Of a DNA stretch of 64,000 bases, positions 1-11,149 are shown in pieces. The position numbers were made by a program, and so were the translations under genes. The notes below the pieces were generated by a model. It was not told where the DNA came from. It made no database searches and saw only the letters and a program-made list of their open reading frames with translations. The DNA is taken from positions 1 to 64,000 of the forward strand of contig JAQMWT010000384.1 of NCBI GenBank assembly GCA_029834535.1, in the 5' to 3' direction. Numbering within the stretch: position 1 is the first letter of the stretch; the number at the start of each line of letters is the position of its first letter. The DNA comes from Chrysophaeum taylorii (lineage: Eukaryota; Sar; Pelagophyceae; Pelagomonadales; Pelagomonadaceae).

Positions 1-135
1 TCATATTGGCAAATCTACGAATGGAGAGTGGGAGTATATAGAAACGAACTTTGGCACCCATCTTCCTGTCGCTTGAGTAATAAAGCCAAGGTATCTGCTT
101 TGGGACAGATGCAAATCACTAAAGCAAAGATTTCA

Positions 136-1995
136 TCAATAAATTCGAGACGATTTTTCCTGAGGGTTGAAGACGAAAGAATCGTGAAGCACATGAGAAG
201 TATAGAAAACCAGTGTTTGTACTAGACGACGCGTGTCTTGATTTTCATTATTATTATGGTATGCTTGGCAAAGCCAAAGAAAACCAGTAACAGGATCGAG
301 AGAAGCAGTCTTATCGATTCCGGCATCATGTGTTAGGAAGGTGTAGGTTTCACCAAATGCATTTACATGTGCCTGGTATTTAGAAGAGGAGTTAGAAACT
401 GTTATGTCTCCACCTGTGTGTCTTCCACCGGTGATGTAAATGATGGAGGAAGTAGAGGATTTATTTAAGAATAACCTGTGAGATGGTTGGTTAGATTCGA
501 TAGTTGTAATACGAAAGGACACAGGTAATGTGATGGATTGAGGGAATAAACGTCCCATAATATTATAGAGGAGCACAAAAGCTTTGAGTTCAATAGGAGA
601 TCTCATACAAGCAAGTGGTTTTCTTGAATTAGTCAAGAATCCTAGGCGAAAGTTAGAAATGCCCTCCATTTCATCTTGACTTGGATGTTCGACTGTTTTG
701 TTAGAGTGCAGACGAAGAAACAGCATGGTTAAGGTTTCAAGCTCAGTCACAGTTAAACGAACGGATCCTGTGCGACTGAAGATGTTGTAGGTTTTAGGTG
801 TGGACACGAATGGTATGTCGGGAAAGACCTGCGTCCAAGGTTCGTCGACTATTAACTTGCGACTGATGGAGTTAGCGTGATCTGCAATGTCCAGAAAGGA
901 AGTGACTCGTTTGTTAGGCCAGGAAAGCAGATCAAGATGGCCGGTGTTATATTTGCGCGCAACGAGGATCCATCTTTCTCTGGCCTGATAATCTCCATAC
1001 AGATAGCATGGAAATCGGTCACATATATCCACCGTATAGTGCATCGTAGAGAAGATGAGATTAGCAACTCGTATATGGTCTTCATACGATGCGGAGTGTG
1101 GTGGCGTCATTTCCATGAAAAGAACAAGCGGCTTTTAAAGCTCAAGTACACTTAGAGCACTAGGAAACAAGGAATCGTCCATATCACGCTCGAACGTTGA
1201 AATGGACCTCCCATTGATTATGTTGCGATTTGTGCATGGGGATGTCAGTTCCACTATACCAGTGTAATATCTTGCACGGTCGACGTCCGATGCTCGATGG
1301 AGATATGTGAGAAACTTGGGTAGTGATGGGGAAACTTCGATGGAATTACCAAAACGTCTTCGTAGCATGTGCGTGAGATTTTCGTCGCTCTCAACAAGAA
1401 CTTTAACGTTGAGGTTGATTCGCAAGTCATTAGAAGCGCAAGTCATTAGAAGCGCAAGCCAGGAAGGCAGGAGTGGACATCCCAGAGCAAAGTAGAGTTA
1501 CAGTATGGGTTCGTGAACTAGGAGACGTAGTTACTGTATGAAGTAAACGTGTAGTAACTTGCGTCATACAGGAGGTGAGAAGTGCTTGCGTATAAAAGGC
1601 AGCTGCGAATGCATTGACCCCAAGATGGTTTTGAGCCATGGGACGTAAATTACGCGTTCCATGCGGGTGGAATATAGCTTAAGCATTTCGCGTTGTTCAT
1701 TAAAAGCACTAAGTCTGAACTGTAATGAGCGAAGTTCCATTTTACGCGCTTTTGCTTGTTGTAGCGAATAAATTGGGAGAGTGGGCAACAAGTTATTTAA
1801 TCTAAACAAAGTAATCTTGACATTATCGTCAATTTTACTCTGGATAGATGATTGTCCTTTAAATTCAACCCCACAAAGATGTATATCACGTTTATCTTCT
1901 CCCCATCGAGTCATGCTGGTGATGTGCAGATCGGGATCGTCATGCTCGTTTTGCTTGGGTAGGAAAAGCGCAACGTCTAGCTTTACATATCCCAC
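136..1995 (-). pseudogene. V element third coding stretch, decayed
   Basis: The rest of the V coding region in this copy lies in several pieces and is broken. The part at 136-1116 is well matched at the protein level by 45460-46038 in the second copy, including the shared string GGRHTGGDITV. That shows it was once coding. I recognise no domain here. The next downstream part, seen only in the second copy, leads towards a protease-like DSA motif and an integrase-like region. The element runs off the window at position 1. Confidence 0.5.
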
Positions 1996-3206
1996 ATTTG
2001 GATGCTTTGCTGGAGAGCGGGAATGGCGGTTCTTATAATCATGGCAAGTGTGATACTCTGCGTATCCGTAGCAGTCTGGATAGCGGGTGACAAGGACTCG
2101 GGTAGCTTCACGATGTGTGTGGGATCAGCGTAACGTTTAAAGTTAATTACATGTTGAGAAGCACATGTGTCAGCATATCCTGGCGTAGTCCTTGGCTGTA
2201 AATTGTACTCGTTGTACAGTTTAAGCATTGTTGCATAACAGGCATGTGTCGAGCTTTGACCAAACCCGTACTGTTTCATGAAACTTTGCGTTTGTTCGTA
2301 AGGCACAACGACGAATGTGAAACCATTATTCAATTTCGGTAGCAACACAGGGGGGTCTGTACCATCTTCATTATCTTCGTTGGGTAGATTGTTGGGGAGC
2401 TCGGAGTGCGAGGAAGTTTCCCGAGCGTGACGACGAACGATAGCATTCTGGGCTTTAGCGTTTATGTGCTGCAATAGCGGCTGAGGAATGTTGTCGATTT
2501 CATCATCTTGAATGGACAGAATAGTGTGAAACATTTTCTCTGTTTCAGCAGTCCCCCTCTGCTCCGCATCACTGGGGGGCGCTGCGGGGGCAGAAGTTTC
2601 AGCTTGATACTTTTCTTCTATAACATGAGATTCCTTATCGGCTTCTAAGAGGTTCACTATGGTATTGGACATAGTATCAACTCGAGGTAAGTAGAGATAA
2701 ACTTGGGTGGCTTCATCAGGATCTAAGGACTGTGTCCAAGCTTGAGAAGCGGTTGTCCAGAGGGTACTCAATAAGCTTTTCATTTCCTCCTGTACCATTT
2801 TAGAGTCGGTGGGAGGATTGGGATTCGCTTCCTGCAAATTACCAAACAGGTGGCGAAGACTATCAACTTGATAAGTAGACCGGTCCATAAGAGACATATT
2901 AGAGCGTGCATTGCGGTTAGAGGAAGATGAGTAGACAGGACGATCGAAGCTGGTACCTTTGACGTTATAATTTGAGGGTGAACGATAGTACGACGTGTCA
3001 CGGGGTGAGATTGTCGATGCTTTATCTTTTGCGTTACGAAGCTTACGAGCGTTGAAGCCAGAATGTCCAGCCACAGTAGCTAACAATGAGTAAGCATTGT
3101 TTAGAGAGTCGTGGGATTTATGAATAGTATCCATCAATAATACCTTAGGTGGCTTGGTAGCGGTAGTACCAGGGATGTAAGGGATCCATGAAGCGGGTTT
3201 ATCCAA
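1983..3206 (-). CDS. V element second ORF, unknown structural protein (407 aa)
   Basis: This is the second long ORF of the V element. The N-terminal third is Ser/Asn/Arg-rich and looks disordered. The middle holds an acidic, Ala/Pro/Glu-rich stretch. The C-terminal third is more ordered, around a segment reading NNGFTFVVVPYEQTQSFMKQ. No zinc knuckle, protease or polymerase motif is visible. I read it as part of the structural region of the same retroelement because the second V copy continues downstream into an integrase-like region. Function is not recognised. Confidence 0.4.
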   Translation of the reverse strand: MDKPASWIPYIPGTTATKPPKVLLMDTIHKSHDSLNNAYSLLATVAGHSGFNARKLRNAKDKASTISPRDTSYYRSPSNYNVKGTSFDRPVYSSSSNRNARSNMSLMDRSTYQVDSLRHLFGNLQEANPNPPTDSKMVQEEMKSLLSTLWTTASQAWTQSLDPDEATQVYLYLPRVDTMSNTIVNLLEADKESHVIEEKYQAETSAPAAPPSDAEQRGTAETEKMFHTILSIQDDEIDNIPQPLLQHINAKAQNAIVRRHARETSSHSELPNNLPNEDNEDGTDPPVLLPKLNNGFTFVVVPYEQTQSFMKQYGFGQSSTHACYATMLKLYNEYNLQPRTTPGYADTCASQHVINFKRYADPTHIVKLPESLSPAIQTATDTQSITLAMIIRTAIPALQQSIQMWDM

Positions 3207-4306
3207 GCGTCGGTTAGAGGAAAATTTGTTTCATTATATATCTTTAACAGGAACTCCAATAACGGACGAACGTCGTTAGGATCAACTAGCTTTAACACTT
3301 CAGGATCGTGAGTCGAGTTGTTCCCAGAGCGTGTCTCGTAGAGTTTACACCATTCCAATAAAGACCGAGAATAGCGCTCGTGATCCGAGGGATTAGCATA
3401 TAGACGATAGATCTCCTCGTGAGCTTTGAGAGTGATTATGGTATCATTAAATTGGATTGATGCTTCATCATTATTTAATTGCTTTGCCTGAGTTTGGAAA
3501 CCAAGGAGTTGTTCGACAAGTACATGGGCATACCAATTAACATTTAAGGACATTCGATTAAACTGAGATTTAAGCTCAGTGACATCTGTACATGACACTG
3601 TCTCATAGTAGTGGTAAGCTAAAAGCATTACTGCACGTAGCTTATTAGGATGTGCAGTAAGTGCATATATCTTCTTTAATTGAGGCCACATAGCGAGAGC
3701 GGGGCGTTCTTGTGATTCTAGATTGAAAAATGTGTACAAGAAACCAGCGTAAGTTTCGCAGTGTTTGATCCAATCGGCATTAGAGAGACCTGTAAAGGAT
3801 ATGTTAGTTAGAGATGAATCATACACAATTGAATTAGGGAATCGGGTGTCTAATAAAGTGAGGACACGTTTAACATCCTCATTTAATTCGGGACGAACGA
3901 GATTGTATGACTCTTGGTAGTAAAGTCGTTCGAGATTATTTCGAACATCGACTGATAGTTGATGTGACGAGTTGACGTGCCAAGTTTTAAGATGATCAGG
4001 CAAGGCATCTTCATTAGGTAAGTGTAAGTCGTTTATTTTTTCAGCTTTCCATTGAGCGAAAATGATATCAACTTCTTGTTCAAGAAGTTGGTTATACTCC
4101 GGAGAATTCCGGGTGTAAGCTTCATACGAATCGAAGCAGAATAACGCGTCCACATGTGGACTTGTCATGTGCCTGCGAAGCATCTCAATTTGTAAGCTTA
4201 CCTTTGTTGAATTGTCTTGGAAGCGCAATCCAGCGTTGATTTTATCAACGAGGATTTGTTCTTGCTTATAAATATCCGTAGTGGATATTGGTTTTGTTTT
4301 TGACAT
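3134..4306 (-). CDS. V element first ORF, gag-like (390 aa)
   Basis: This is the first long ORF of the V element, starting MSKTKPISTTDIYKQ. It is mostly helical-looking and hydrophilic, with no catalytic motif, signal peptide or membrane segment that I recognise. Its place before the other V ORFs and upstream of the integrase-like region of the second copy suggests a structural, gag-like protein. It is rich in Leu, Asn and Tyr, and its base composition is clearly more AT-rich than the Gypsy copies nearby. I do not recognise the family by sequence, so the gag label rests on position only. Confidence 0.45.
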   Translation of the reverse strand: MSKTKPISTTDIYKQEQILVDKINAGLRFQDNSTKVSLQIEMLRRHMTSPHVDALFCFDSYEAYTRNSPEYNQLLEQEVDIIFAQWKAEKINDLHLPNEDALPDHLKTWHVNSSHQLSVDVRNNLERLYYQESYNLVRPELNEDVKRVLTLLDTRFPNSIVYDSSLTNISFTGLSNADWIKHCETYAGFLYTFFNLESQERPALAMWPQLKKIYALTAHPNKLRAVMLLAYHYYETVSCTDVTELKSQFNRMSLNVNWYAHVLVEQLLGFQTQAKQLNNDEASIQFNDTIITLKAHEEIYRLYANPSDHERYSRSLLEWCKLYETRSGNNSTHDPEVLKLVDPNDVRPLLEFLLKIYNETNFPLTDAWINPLHGSLTSLVLPLPSHLRYY

Positions 4307-5015
4307 AGTTGTGACCTATTAAAAATAGGTTATAGGATTGATAGACAGATTCGACACATAAGAATGAAGGGTTTCTTGAGTGCGGGTCATATGTACAATA
4401 CGCTATTTTAAGCGTGGGCTTATTTACAAGACCAAACAAATCAGCATACTATTTAAAACAGGATGACTCGAGACTGACGAATGGATTAATTCTCGAGCAG
4501 TCAGTCTTTTGTTGGGGAATGGGAAGAAAAACCCGTACAAGTTTCCGCGGCTTGTGTAGGGAAAATTTTAATTTTATTAGCTATGCGAGTGCATATAACC
4601 AGTGGCCGACCCAACTCGGTCACAAACCAAATTAACTGGTGGTCAAATACCGTCACACAACAGATATGTACAGTAGACTACCGCCAAACACATTGTTGCA
4701 TTGTACTCGCAATCGGGCGTAAACTGATCACTCCATTATACGCACAACACAGTTGGGCTGACACACCTACGCATCTGGGCCCATAACCTGGAGAGATCTG
4801 ACCCTCTCCGGATACATGGTAGAGACTGCGTGCAGTCTTCGGCGTGTACAGACCATTCCGCTTGTCACATGCTACACAAGGTAGGGATTTAAGCCCTAAC
4901 TCCTTAAGGACATTAGGTCCCATAGAAGCGTTCACACTGACAATGAGGAATTAAGCCGCCATTAATTAAACAGACAACCCCATACCTGACGGTACGCACC
5001 TGGAGGTCTACTCCT
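4307..5015 (-). other. Upstream leader of V, no gene seen
   Basis: About 700 bp of AT-rich sequence lie between the first V ORF and the copia LTR. Only short ORFs occur. It probably contains the V leader and perhaps part of its LTR, but I could not define LTR ends because no second copy of this part is in the window. Confidence 0.4.
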
Positions 5016-5452
5016 TGTTGGAAGTGAGCTGCAGATCTAATTCTTCATAATCTGAGATAAAAGGGCGGAAGGGGTAAGGAAGGAAAGAGGGAAAGCCGTA
5101 TTACGGAGAGAAAACCCTCTTGCAGAGATAGGTGTGAAAGGCGTGAAATGTTCCAGTGTCGTACACATAATAGTGTAGCTCTCTGGAGACACTTACCCCA
5201 GCACCACGTATCTAGTATCCCAACGTCATTCCCTTGTCGCTAGAGTAACGCCCCATTCCACTTGTCACAGTTATATAGTTCTGACTTGAACGCTGTTGTC
5301 TTATATAGATATATATAGATATATATAGTCTCTAAAATTTTAACCATAGTGTTGATGGGATGATGATTGAGCAGGTTAGGGGTAAGTAATGTCATGTTCC
5401 GGTGCATGGTACCGGACACACAGTCCGAGGTACCGGAACCAATCTACCAACA
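5016..5452 (-). repeat. Copia element 1, 3' LTR
   Basis: A 437-bp LTR bounded by TGTTGG and CCAACA on either strand. It is preceded on the minus strand by the purine-rich tract CTTCAGGGGGCGG and the end of the RNase H region. The 5 bp beside its outer edge (CTCCT, 5011-5015) could be a target-site duplication, but the partner copy is absent because the 5' side is lost. Confidence 0.7.
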
Positions 5453-5466
5453 CCGCCCCCTGAAGT

Positions 5467-7200
5467 TTAAGGAGCAGGGGCAGGAGCGGCAGGCGTAGGT
5501 GTCTGAATGTCAGCAGAGAGATTCAAGAGAAAGGCACGTTGCCGAACAAATATCTCATACTTGCTCGACTTAGTAAGGCAATCGGAGCCATTCCAGTTGG
5601 AGTTGACTTTAACATGAGCGATGATACCAGCATTGAGCATGTCAGTTGCAGAAAAGTAGCGTATCCCGATATGACGAGTGTGTTTAGTGATGGCAAACTC
5701 TTTCATTCGATGAATCACAGTTTTGTTGTCCATGTACAATGGCACGGGGTCCGTTTGTAAACAGAGAACAGTCAATAAGCGGCGAAGCCATAGCTGGCAG
5801 GTGGGCAGTGCAGACAAGAAGGGAAATGAGCTCTGATTCGAAACTAGAACGAGCGACCAGATGCTGCACAGAAGAACACCAAGCGATAGCACAGCCACAC
5901 AGCATGTAAACATATCCAGATACAGAGCGGCGTGAATCAGGATTTGAAGCCCAATCGGCGTCACAGTAGATATAAAATTGTTGCCATTTGGAGCCATCAA
6001 TAGTCAAACACAAGTGGCGTGAGCCGTGCAGATACTTCAGAATATGACGAACATATGTCCAGTGCTTGCGACCAGGATTATTACCAAAACGGCAAGCTTG
6101 AACGACTTGAAACAGAAAATCAGGTCTCGTCATAATAGCAAAGAACAGTAAAACTCCAACAGTGCCTCGATAAGGTAAACGCTGCATATAATGCCATTCC
6201 GGAGAGTTGATTTGCGGACAAGAATCAGCTGACAGATGAACACCTGGCTGTCCTGGTGTTGAAGCAACTTGAGAAGGGCCCAGACGCGCAACCTTAAGCA
6301 GATCATTGATAGCTTTGGTCTGTCGTAATTGAATCGTGCGCGTTTGGCGGTTGCGAAATATCTCAAAACCAATAAAGCCAAAAGCTGAACCCAGATCTTT
6401 AACATCCGAAGGTGAATGAACACGTGTCCGAAGGGACACAACAAGACGCTGGTAATGATGAGAGTTAGCTCGATCAAAAGACACTAGCATATCATCTACA
6501 ATCACAATCAACATGATGACAACCTGCATTTGAACGTAAAACAAATATAAGCAGCGATCAGCGTCAGTTGCCACAAAACCGAAGTCAGCAAGAATCTTAT
6601 GAAGGAGGATATTCCAGCTACGACTAGCTTTATGAGTACCATACCATGATCGTTTGAGTTTCAAAACGTGATAGCCCGATGGTGGTTGTTGAACAGGAAA
6701 CCCCTCTGCGGGCCAAACGTAAACATTTTCAGAAAATGTAGCTAGTGTGAACGCATTCTTGAGATCAAGTTTGACAAGTTCCAAATTGAGATGAGCGACA
6801 CGACACAAAAATACTCTTACTGTAGTTGCCGTAGCAACTGGGGAATAAGCTGCGAAATAATCGACGCCATACACTTGGGTATAACCTAATACCACAAGAC
6901 GAGCTTTATATCTGTCAAATTCACCAGACTCCTTATACTTCTTCTTCAAAAGCCACTTGGTGCCACAAATAGTGCCACTAAAATCAGGTGGGAGCCAAAC
7001 GACATCCCAAGTACCAAGACGTTCAAGTGTGCGATATTCATCATTCATCGCATTGATCCATGACTCACGTTCAGGGGATCCTAAAGCTTCGCGGATATCA
7101 ACTTGATTGATGTCAGATTCATCGAGGGTAGACAGGAAACATAAACCAACAGGAACAAAATAACAGAATGAACGAAGAACATTTGTAGCTGGAGTCATGG
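5467..7200 (-). pseudogene. Copia element 1 RT and RNase H region
   Basis: The copia-type reverse transcriptase is recognisable by KWLLKKKYKESG, then YKARLVVLGYTQVYGVDY, AYSPVA, KLDLKNAF, and the catalytic box as IVDD. RNase H follows, with a DADWA segment, ARSSFESE and the C-terminal copia signature DNKTVIHRM...TKHTRHIGIRYF...DCLTK. The order RT then RNase H at the 3' end, just before the purine tract and LTR, is standard for Ty1/copia. This region is a fossil and I give no repair detail. It is related to, but clearly diverged from, the copia RT at 63377-64000. Confidence 0.85.
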
Positions 7201-7549
7201 CAGTCATGATCGTTTGATGACAAGACAAAGGCAAGCGCATATAACGCGCAGTAAGTTGCCGTTGCTCCGCACGACTGGCAACACGACGTGTGTGCCTTGT
7301 GTCATCAAATTGTGACACTTGGGACGTTTGAGGGAAGTTAACGTCCATGTGCGGTGAGTCAGTGGTACCATAAAGAGAAAGCTGACTCGTGGATTCCAGA
7401 GGCGTCCCCCCGGATCCGTTAGCAACGTCAGTTGCGGCAAAATTGGCAACAGATGGTGACGTGGCGGTAATGTCACATTGCATGGACTCAACGTCCATAT
7501 CTGAAGATACAGAATCACAAGAAGCCATGTCAGAATGAGGCACAGTGGC

Positions 7550-8190
7550 AATAACTGAACGGCCGGTACAGGAGCTGCTGATAAGTCAACGCCCGTCAGA
7601 TTATCATCCACAGTAGGAGGGCGAGACGCGACCGTTGTGGAAGGCGAATATACAAAAATATGTGTATAACGTCGCGTATCTGAGTCAGAGAGAGGACTCC
7701 TGAGAGCAAAACGCTCATCAAAGATAGTATTGCCCGACCATGAGGTAAAGATCCTGTCAGTGACGGCATCCATGATGTTATAACCTGGGCCGTCACGAAC
7801 ATAGCCAAGAAAATTGCCACTGCAACGTATACGAGGGTTTTTACCAGCTTTCTCATGCGTGATGAGATATGCGGGACATCCCCAAACACGAAAATAGTAC
7901 GTTCTTGGACGCTCACCAGTAATCGCTTCATATGGGGTGATGAAGCCAGGATTAGTAGACGTAGGAGAGCGATTTGAGACACAAGTGGACGTATCAAGCG
8001 CATACGGCCACAGCCCAATGGGTCTCTGTGCAAAGGTGAGTAGTGCACGACAATTTTCACCATCAGTGCGGTTCTTGCGTTCGGCACGTCCATGCATGCC
8101 TTTGACATGGGCAGGAGAACGACGCAGGGCAATGCCGTTCTGATTGCAAGAAGATTCTGGCGAAACTCGCAGTCACTGGAAGAATCAGTG
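7550..8190 (-). pseudogene. Copia element 1 integrase C-terminal part
   Basis: The fragment carries the copia integrase end: HGRAERKNRT (the region of the catalytic Glu), then LWPYALDTSTCVSNRSPT, PYEAITGERP, FRVWGCPAYL and NFLGYVRDGPGYNIMD. This GCPAY...FLGY series is typical of the integrase C-terminus in Ty1/copia. The N-terminal HHCC zinc region is not clear here. It sits between the protease-like ORF upstream and the RT downstream, as expected for copia order. Confidence 0.8.
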
Positions 8191-8203
8191 AAGACACGAT
8201 ATC

Positions 8204-8725
8204 CTAGGGCTTTGATCGTAGCCTTGCTGATGATAAAATCATAGGAGCATTTGGAACCAAAAGAGCTTGAGGAAGTTCAAGAAGCAACATCTCAGTGCTC
8301 GGACGAATAGATGCAAAGTTCGGCCGGACAGACCAACGCGCGGGCAATAGAATGTTCAAGGTGCCAGTAATTGCAGACAGAGATGGACCTCCCAAACTGA
8401 AGAGCGGCGTAGATTCACTGTACCGATCACGAAGCATGGATTGAGCAGAAACAACAGTCACAGAACAGCAGCCATCCAGAAGAACAGCTTGCATGTTGGC
8501 TTCACGAAAAACGTGTTGCTCTGATGGAGAAAAATCAGACTGTGACAACGTCAACGTCATAACCACAGGGCAAGGGTTGAGCATTAATTCAAAAGAATAA
8601 GGGCCAGCAGCCTCAATTGCAGGAACGGGACGTTGATTTTGATGGCGTTGAGGGTAATTATAAAACTGTTGGGCCGTTGGAGGACAAGGTTGAACCATTG
8701 GCTGAACCGTTGGAATCCCAGCCAT
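8204..8725 (-). CDS. Copia element 1 end of gag and protease region
   Basis: This ORF begins in a Pro/Gln/Asn-rich spacer and continues into a stretch with LLDGCCSVTVV, which resembles the Asp-containing active-site strand of a copia aspartic protease (normally D-S-G). It lies just upstream of the integrase, as in other Ty1/copia elements. The gag part and the 5' LTR are missing because the sequence switches to Gypsy copy A(-) at about 8742. The protease assignment comes mainly from position and one motif. Confidence 0.5.
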   Translation of the reverse strand: MAGIPTVQPMVQPCPPTAQQFYNYPQRHQNQRPVPAIEAAGPYSFELMLNPCPVVMTLTLSQSDFSPSEQHVFREANMQAVLLDGCCSVTVVSAQSMLRDRYSESTPLFSLGGPSLSAITGTLNILLPARWSVRPNFASIRPSTEMLLLELPQALLVPNAPMILSSARLRSKP

Positions 8726-8741
8726 GTTGGGGACGTTGCCC

Positions 8742-10169
8742 CAAAAGCATCAGTTCAGGAGCCGCATTGCCTTGAGTAAGATAGCTTGCGACCGAAACAG
8801 TGAATGATAGGTTAGCCTTGTTAGATTCGGCTTCACCATCCTTGGTTAAATCGTCGACCGTCACAGCATTCAGCTCGACATCAAAACAAACAATATCGCC
8901 CAAAGCAAGGACTTCACCTTGAGTGATCACGGTCGGCACATCCTGGGTAGGAGATATCGCCACTCGAGCTGCGAGCTTATCATGATCCTCAGGAGAATAA
9001 CACATTCCTTCGACTACCCCGAGTTGCTCGTACCCAGAAGACGTAGCAACGAAAACTTGCCCAGTGTCCACGGACTCTGAAAGAGCGACTGGCACGCAGT
9101 AGGTGCGCCCAGGCTCGACCTTCATCGTGCGCGCAGCATAGGCTTTCACTTCATAAGCATCGCTGTTCGAACTTTGAGAAGGCGTAACTGGAGGAACTCC
9201 CCAAGTCGTCGAAGCTCCCGCTCGTTCCGGCGGTGGACGCTGGAGGTCTTCAATCTTGCACAAGCGAGCGTAGACTCGGTTCTCAACTGTGCTCAGGCTT
9301 TGTTGCATCGCATGGTGCTGTTGTCCATAAACCTGAACTACCACGGGATTGCTCTCGTCATAAGTTGTTCTGAACGTCAAAATCGGGGAATCTACTCGTC
9401 GATCCTGCACCTTTAACTTCTTGCGCCCGTAAGCGACCTGTGTGCGTAGAAACGCAATGCGATTCCGCGGGTAATCCACTATGGCTCCAAACACCCGAAT
9501 ATCGCGCGCTCCCAGCAAAAATAGATGATTAGTATCGGCCACAATAGCAACAACTGGAACGGCAACGTCGTCCGCAAGCGCAATCCGCAATGCAACCCAT
9601 TGGTGGATAGTCGTTTTGTTCAATCCTGACCCATACAAAGTGCGCTCGACTGGAAGATCGCCCCGGTCAAAGATGATGCTATTCTTTTCCAGTTTTTCAA
9701 CCATCCCGCGACAAATATAAGAGACATCAGCCATTCCATCCACGCCTAAAGTCGTTGCAACCTTCGGCCCGTCTCGTCGTCTATAAATATGACCCACTAT
9801 AAACGTAAGGGTACCAGGGTCCAGGCAACCGATGGTGATGAGGTCTTGCTCGATCTTTTCCCCATCGCTCGGCGACAGTGCAGTGTGATGACATCGTGTC
9901 TCCGGTTTCGCATCGCCCGGAATCTGCATCGTCACCGCGGCTATATCTGGCGTACTACATCTCGCCGCTGAATCTATATTGGCGCTCGCCGCTTCGGCTG
10001 CTTCTTCATTCCCCAGTTTCGCTGACAACAAATTCTGACACTTCTCAATCGGAGGCACATATATCTCCTCCTTTATCTCTTCTGGTAATCGTTTCTCGTC
10101 CAACAAATCGGACATTCCCGTCAACTTCTCATCTATCGGCGCCACTGTGGTCTGTTCTGCTGCGACCAA
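8742..10169 (-). CDS. Gypsy A(-) protease region
   Basis: The ORF holds a retropepsin-like domain: TTLGVDGMADVSYI, with D-G in place of the usual D-T-G, and later FLLGARDIRVFGAIVDY, matching the conserved 'LG..IL...G..ID' end of retroviral-type proteases. Elements A(+) and B carry the same DGMAD signature. A linker of about 200 residues follows. In A(+) the DNMT domain starts soon after, but here the sequence switches to the copia element at 8742. Activity is not predicted. Confidence 0.75.
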
Positions 10170-10192
10170 AACTGTATCGGCTAAAACATCGG

Positions 10193-11149
10193 CTAAAACG
10201 GTCTCGGGGGGGGCGGAGGAAAAGAAGACGTCGTCCCCGACGTCAACTCACAAGGTCTAACGTCATCATCGTCAACTGCCCTGCAAGACATGCACATTGA
10301 CGAATGGGGGGACACTCGAACCTGCGGCATGGGTTCGTCGGTCTCCGAATCTGAATCTTCCCAATAGTGCGGAGAATCCCAAGTAGCATCTGACATTGTT
10401 TCCACATACGATGTAGAAGGCCACCGAACGATCCGAGCGTTGGTGGTATGTTGCTCCTGTTGCAAACGATGGCTGCTCGTCACAGCGACATCGGCAACAT
10501 CATCGGAGACTCGGGCAGGGCGCGCCGTCGGGTAAAAGACAACCCCCGACATTGGCGGCGCGTCGCATAAAGATTGGAACGCGAAAGATGCGCTCGAATG
10601 TCCCGAACTATCCTGATATCTGCCTCCGTCATACTCGTCATCATAATGTCGATGACGTCGACGCCGGCGCGAATTGCGACTAGAGCTCCGGCGACGGCAA
10701 GGACTCGGGCTGTCTTGAGCAGTATGGGCTTTTCGATTAGGGCGCTGGCTTCGATGTCGGCGTGACGATCGTCTAGAAGGTGATCGTCCGTCTCGCTGTC
10801 GTGTAGAAAACGACGTATTATCCTTGATGCTTCTGACCTCGCTCACCATGGTCGGCATTGTGGTTCCAAGATCGGCGAGGGCCGTTTGAATTTCATTAGA
10901 AGGCTCCGATCCGTGCGTGGCGTTCGCATTAGATGCATCATCACGCTTTGCCCAATCGGACCGCGATATGGGCTGCTTCTTCTGCTTGCGAATTCGCTTC
11001 CACACGGCACAGTAGTGACGATCCGGATCGCGGTTGCAAACTATGCGATTTCCGTGTTCATCTTCATCATGGGTGGTCCAGAAGAACCCACAGTGCGGGC
11101 ACGTTCTCTTGCCCCACAGAAAAGGATCTCGTAAAATCTGCGGATCCGA
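10193..11149 (-). pseudogene. Gypsy A(-) gag 3' part with zinc ribbon and Arg/Ser-rich domain
   Basis: Beyond the LINE insertion the gag region resumes with a Cys/His segment (CPHCGFFWTT...CNRDPDRYYC in the sister copy) likely to bind zinc. Then comes a strongly Arg/Ser-rich stretch around 10640-10800, with RDGRSPSRRSSRRHRSQ and a run of Arg before HYDDEYDGG. That composition resembles the RS domain of SR splicing proteins and could bind RNA or be phosphorylated. This is a comparison of composition, not homology. A Pro/Ser/Asp-rich linker leads to the protease region. Confidence 0.6.

Larger units (their letters stand above)
1..5015 (-). mobile_element. V element copy 1, AT-rich copia-like retroelement fossil
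   Basis: This AT-rich stretch reads on the minus strand and holds several unfamiliar ORFs between about 4306 and 136, with a leader up to 5015. The same sequence recurs at 45460-46038, 40820-41022 and 30878-32180. In that second copy the downstream part encodes an integrase-like region, which is why I call the family a retroelement, probably copia-like. It is cut by the window edge on its 3' side and meets a copia LTR on its 5' side. It looks old and broken, with several breaks. I see no reverse transcriptase in what is present. Family assignment is inference from the second copy. Confidence 0.6.
5016..8741 (-). mobile_element. Ty1/copia element 1, truncated
   Basis: Read on the minus strand, this holds the end of gag/protease, integrase, RT and RNase H in copia order, followed by a purine-rich tract and a 3' LTR at 5016-5452. 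The 5' LTR and most of gag are missing. The element joins Gypsy copy A(-) directly at about 8741/8742, where both partners are truncated, so the junction is a rearrangement and not a clean insertion. It is an old fossil with several breaks. A related copia RT lies at the far end of the window (63377-64000, + strand). Confidence 0.85.

Noticed and set aside
5280-5335. TATA-rich promoter of a host gene (TATATAGATATATATAG)
   Set aside because: It lies inside the copia LTR at 5016-5452. It could be part of the LTR promoter or simple AT-rich sequence; no host gene follows.
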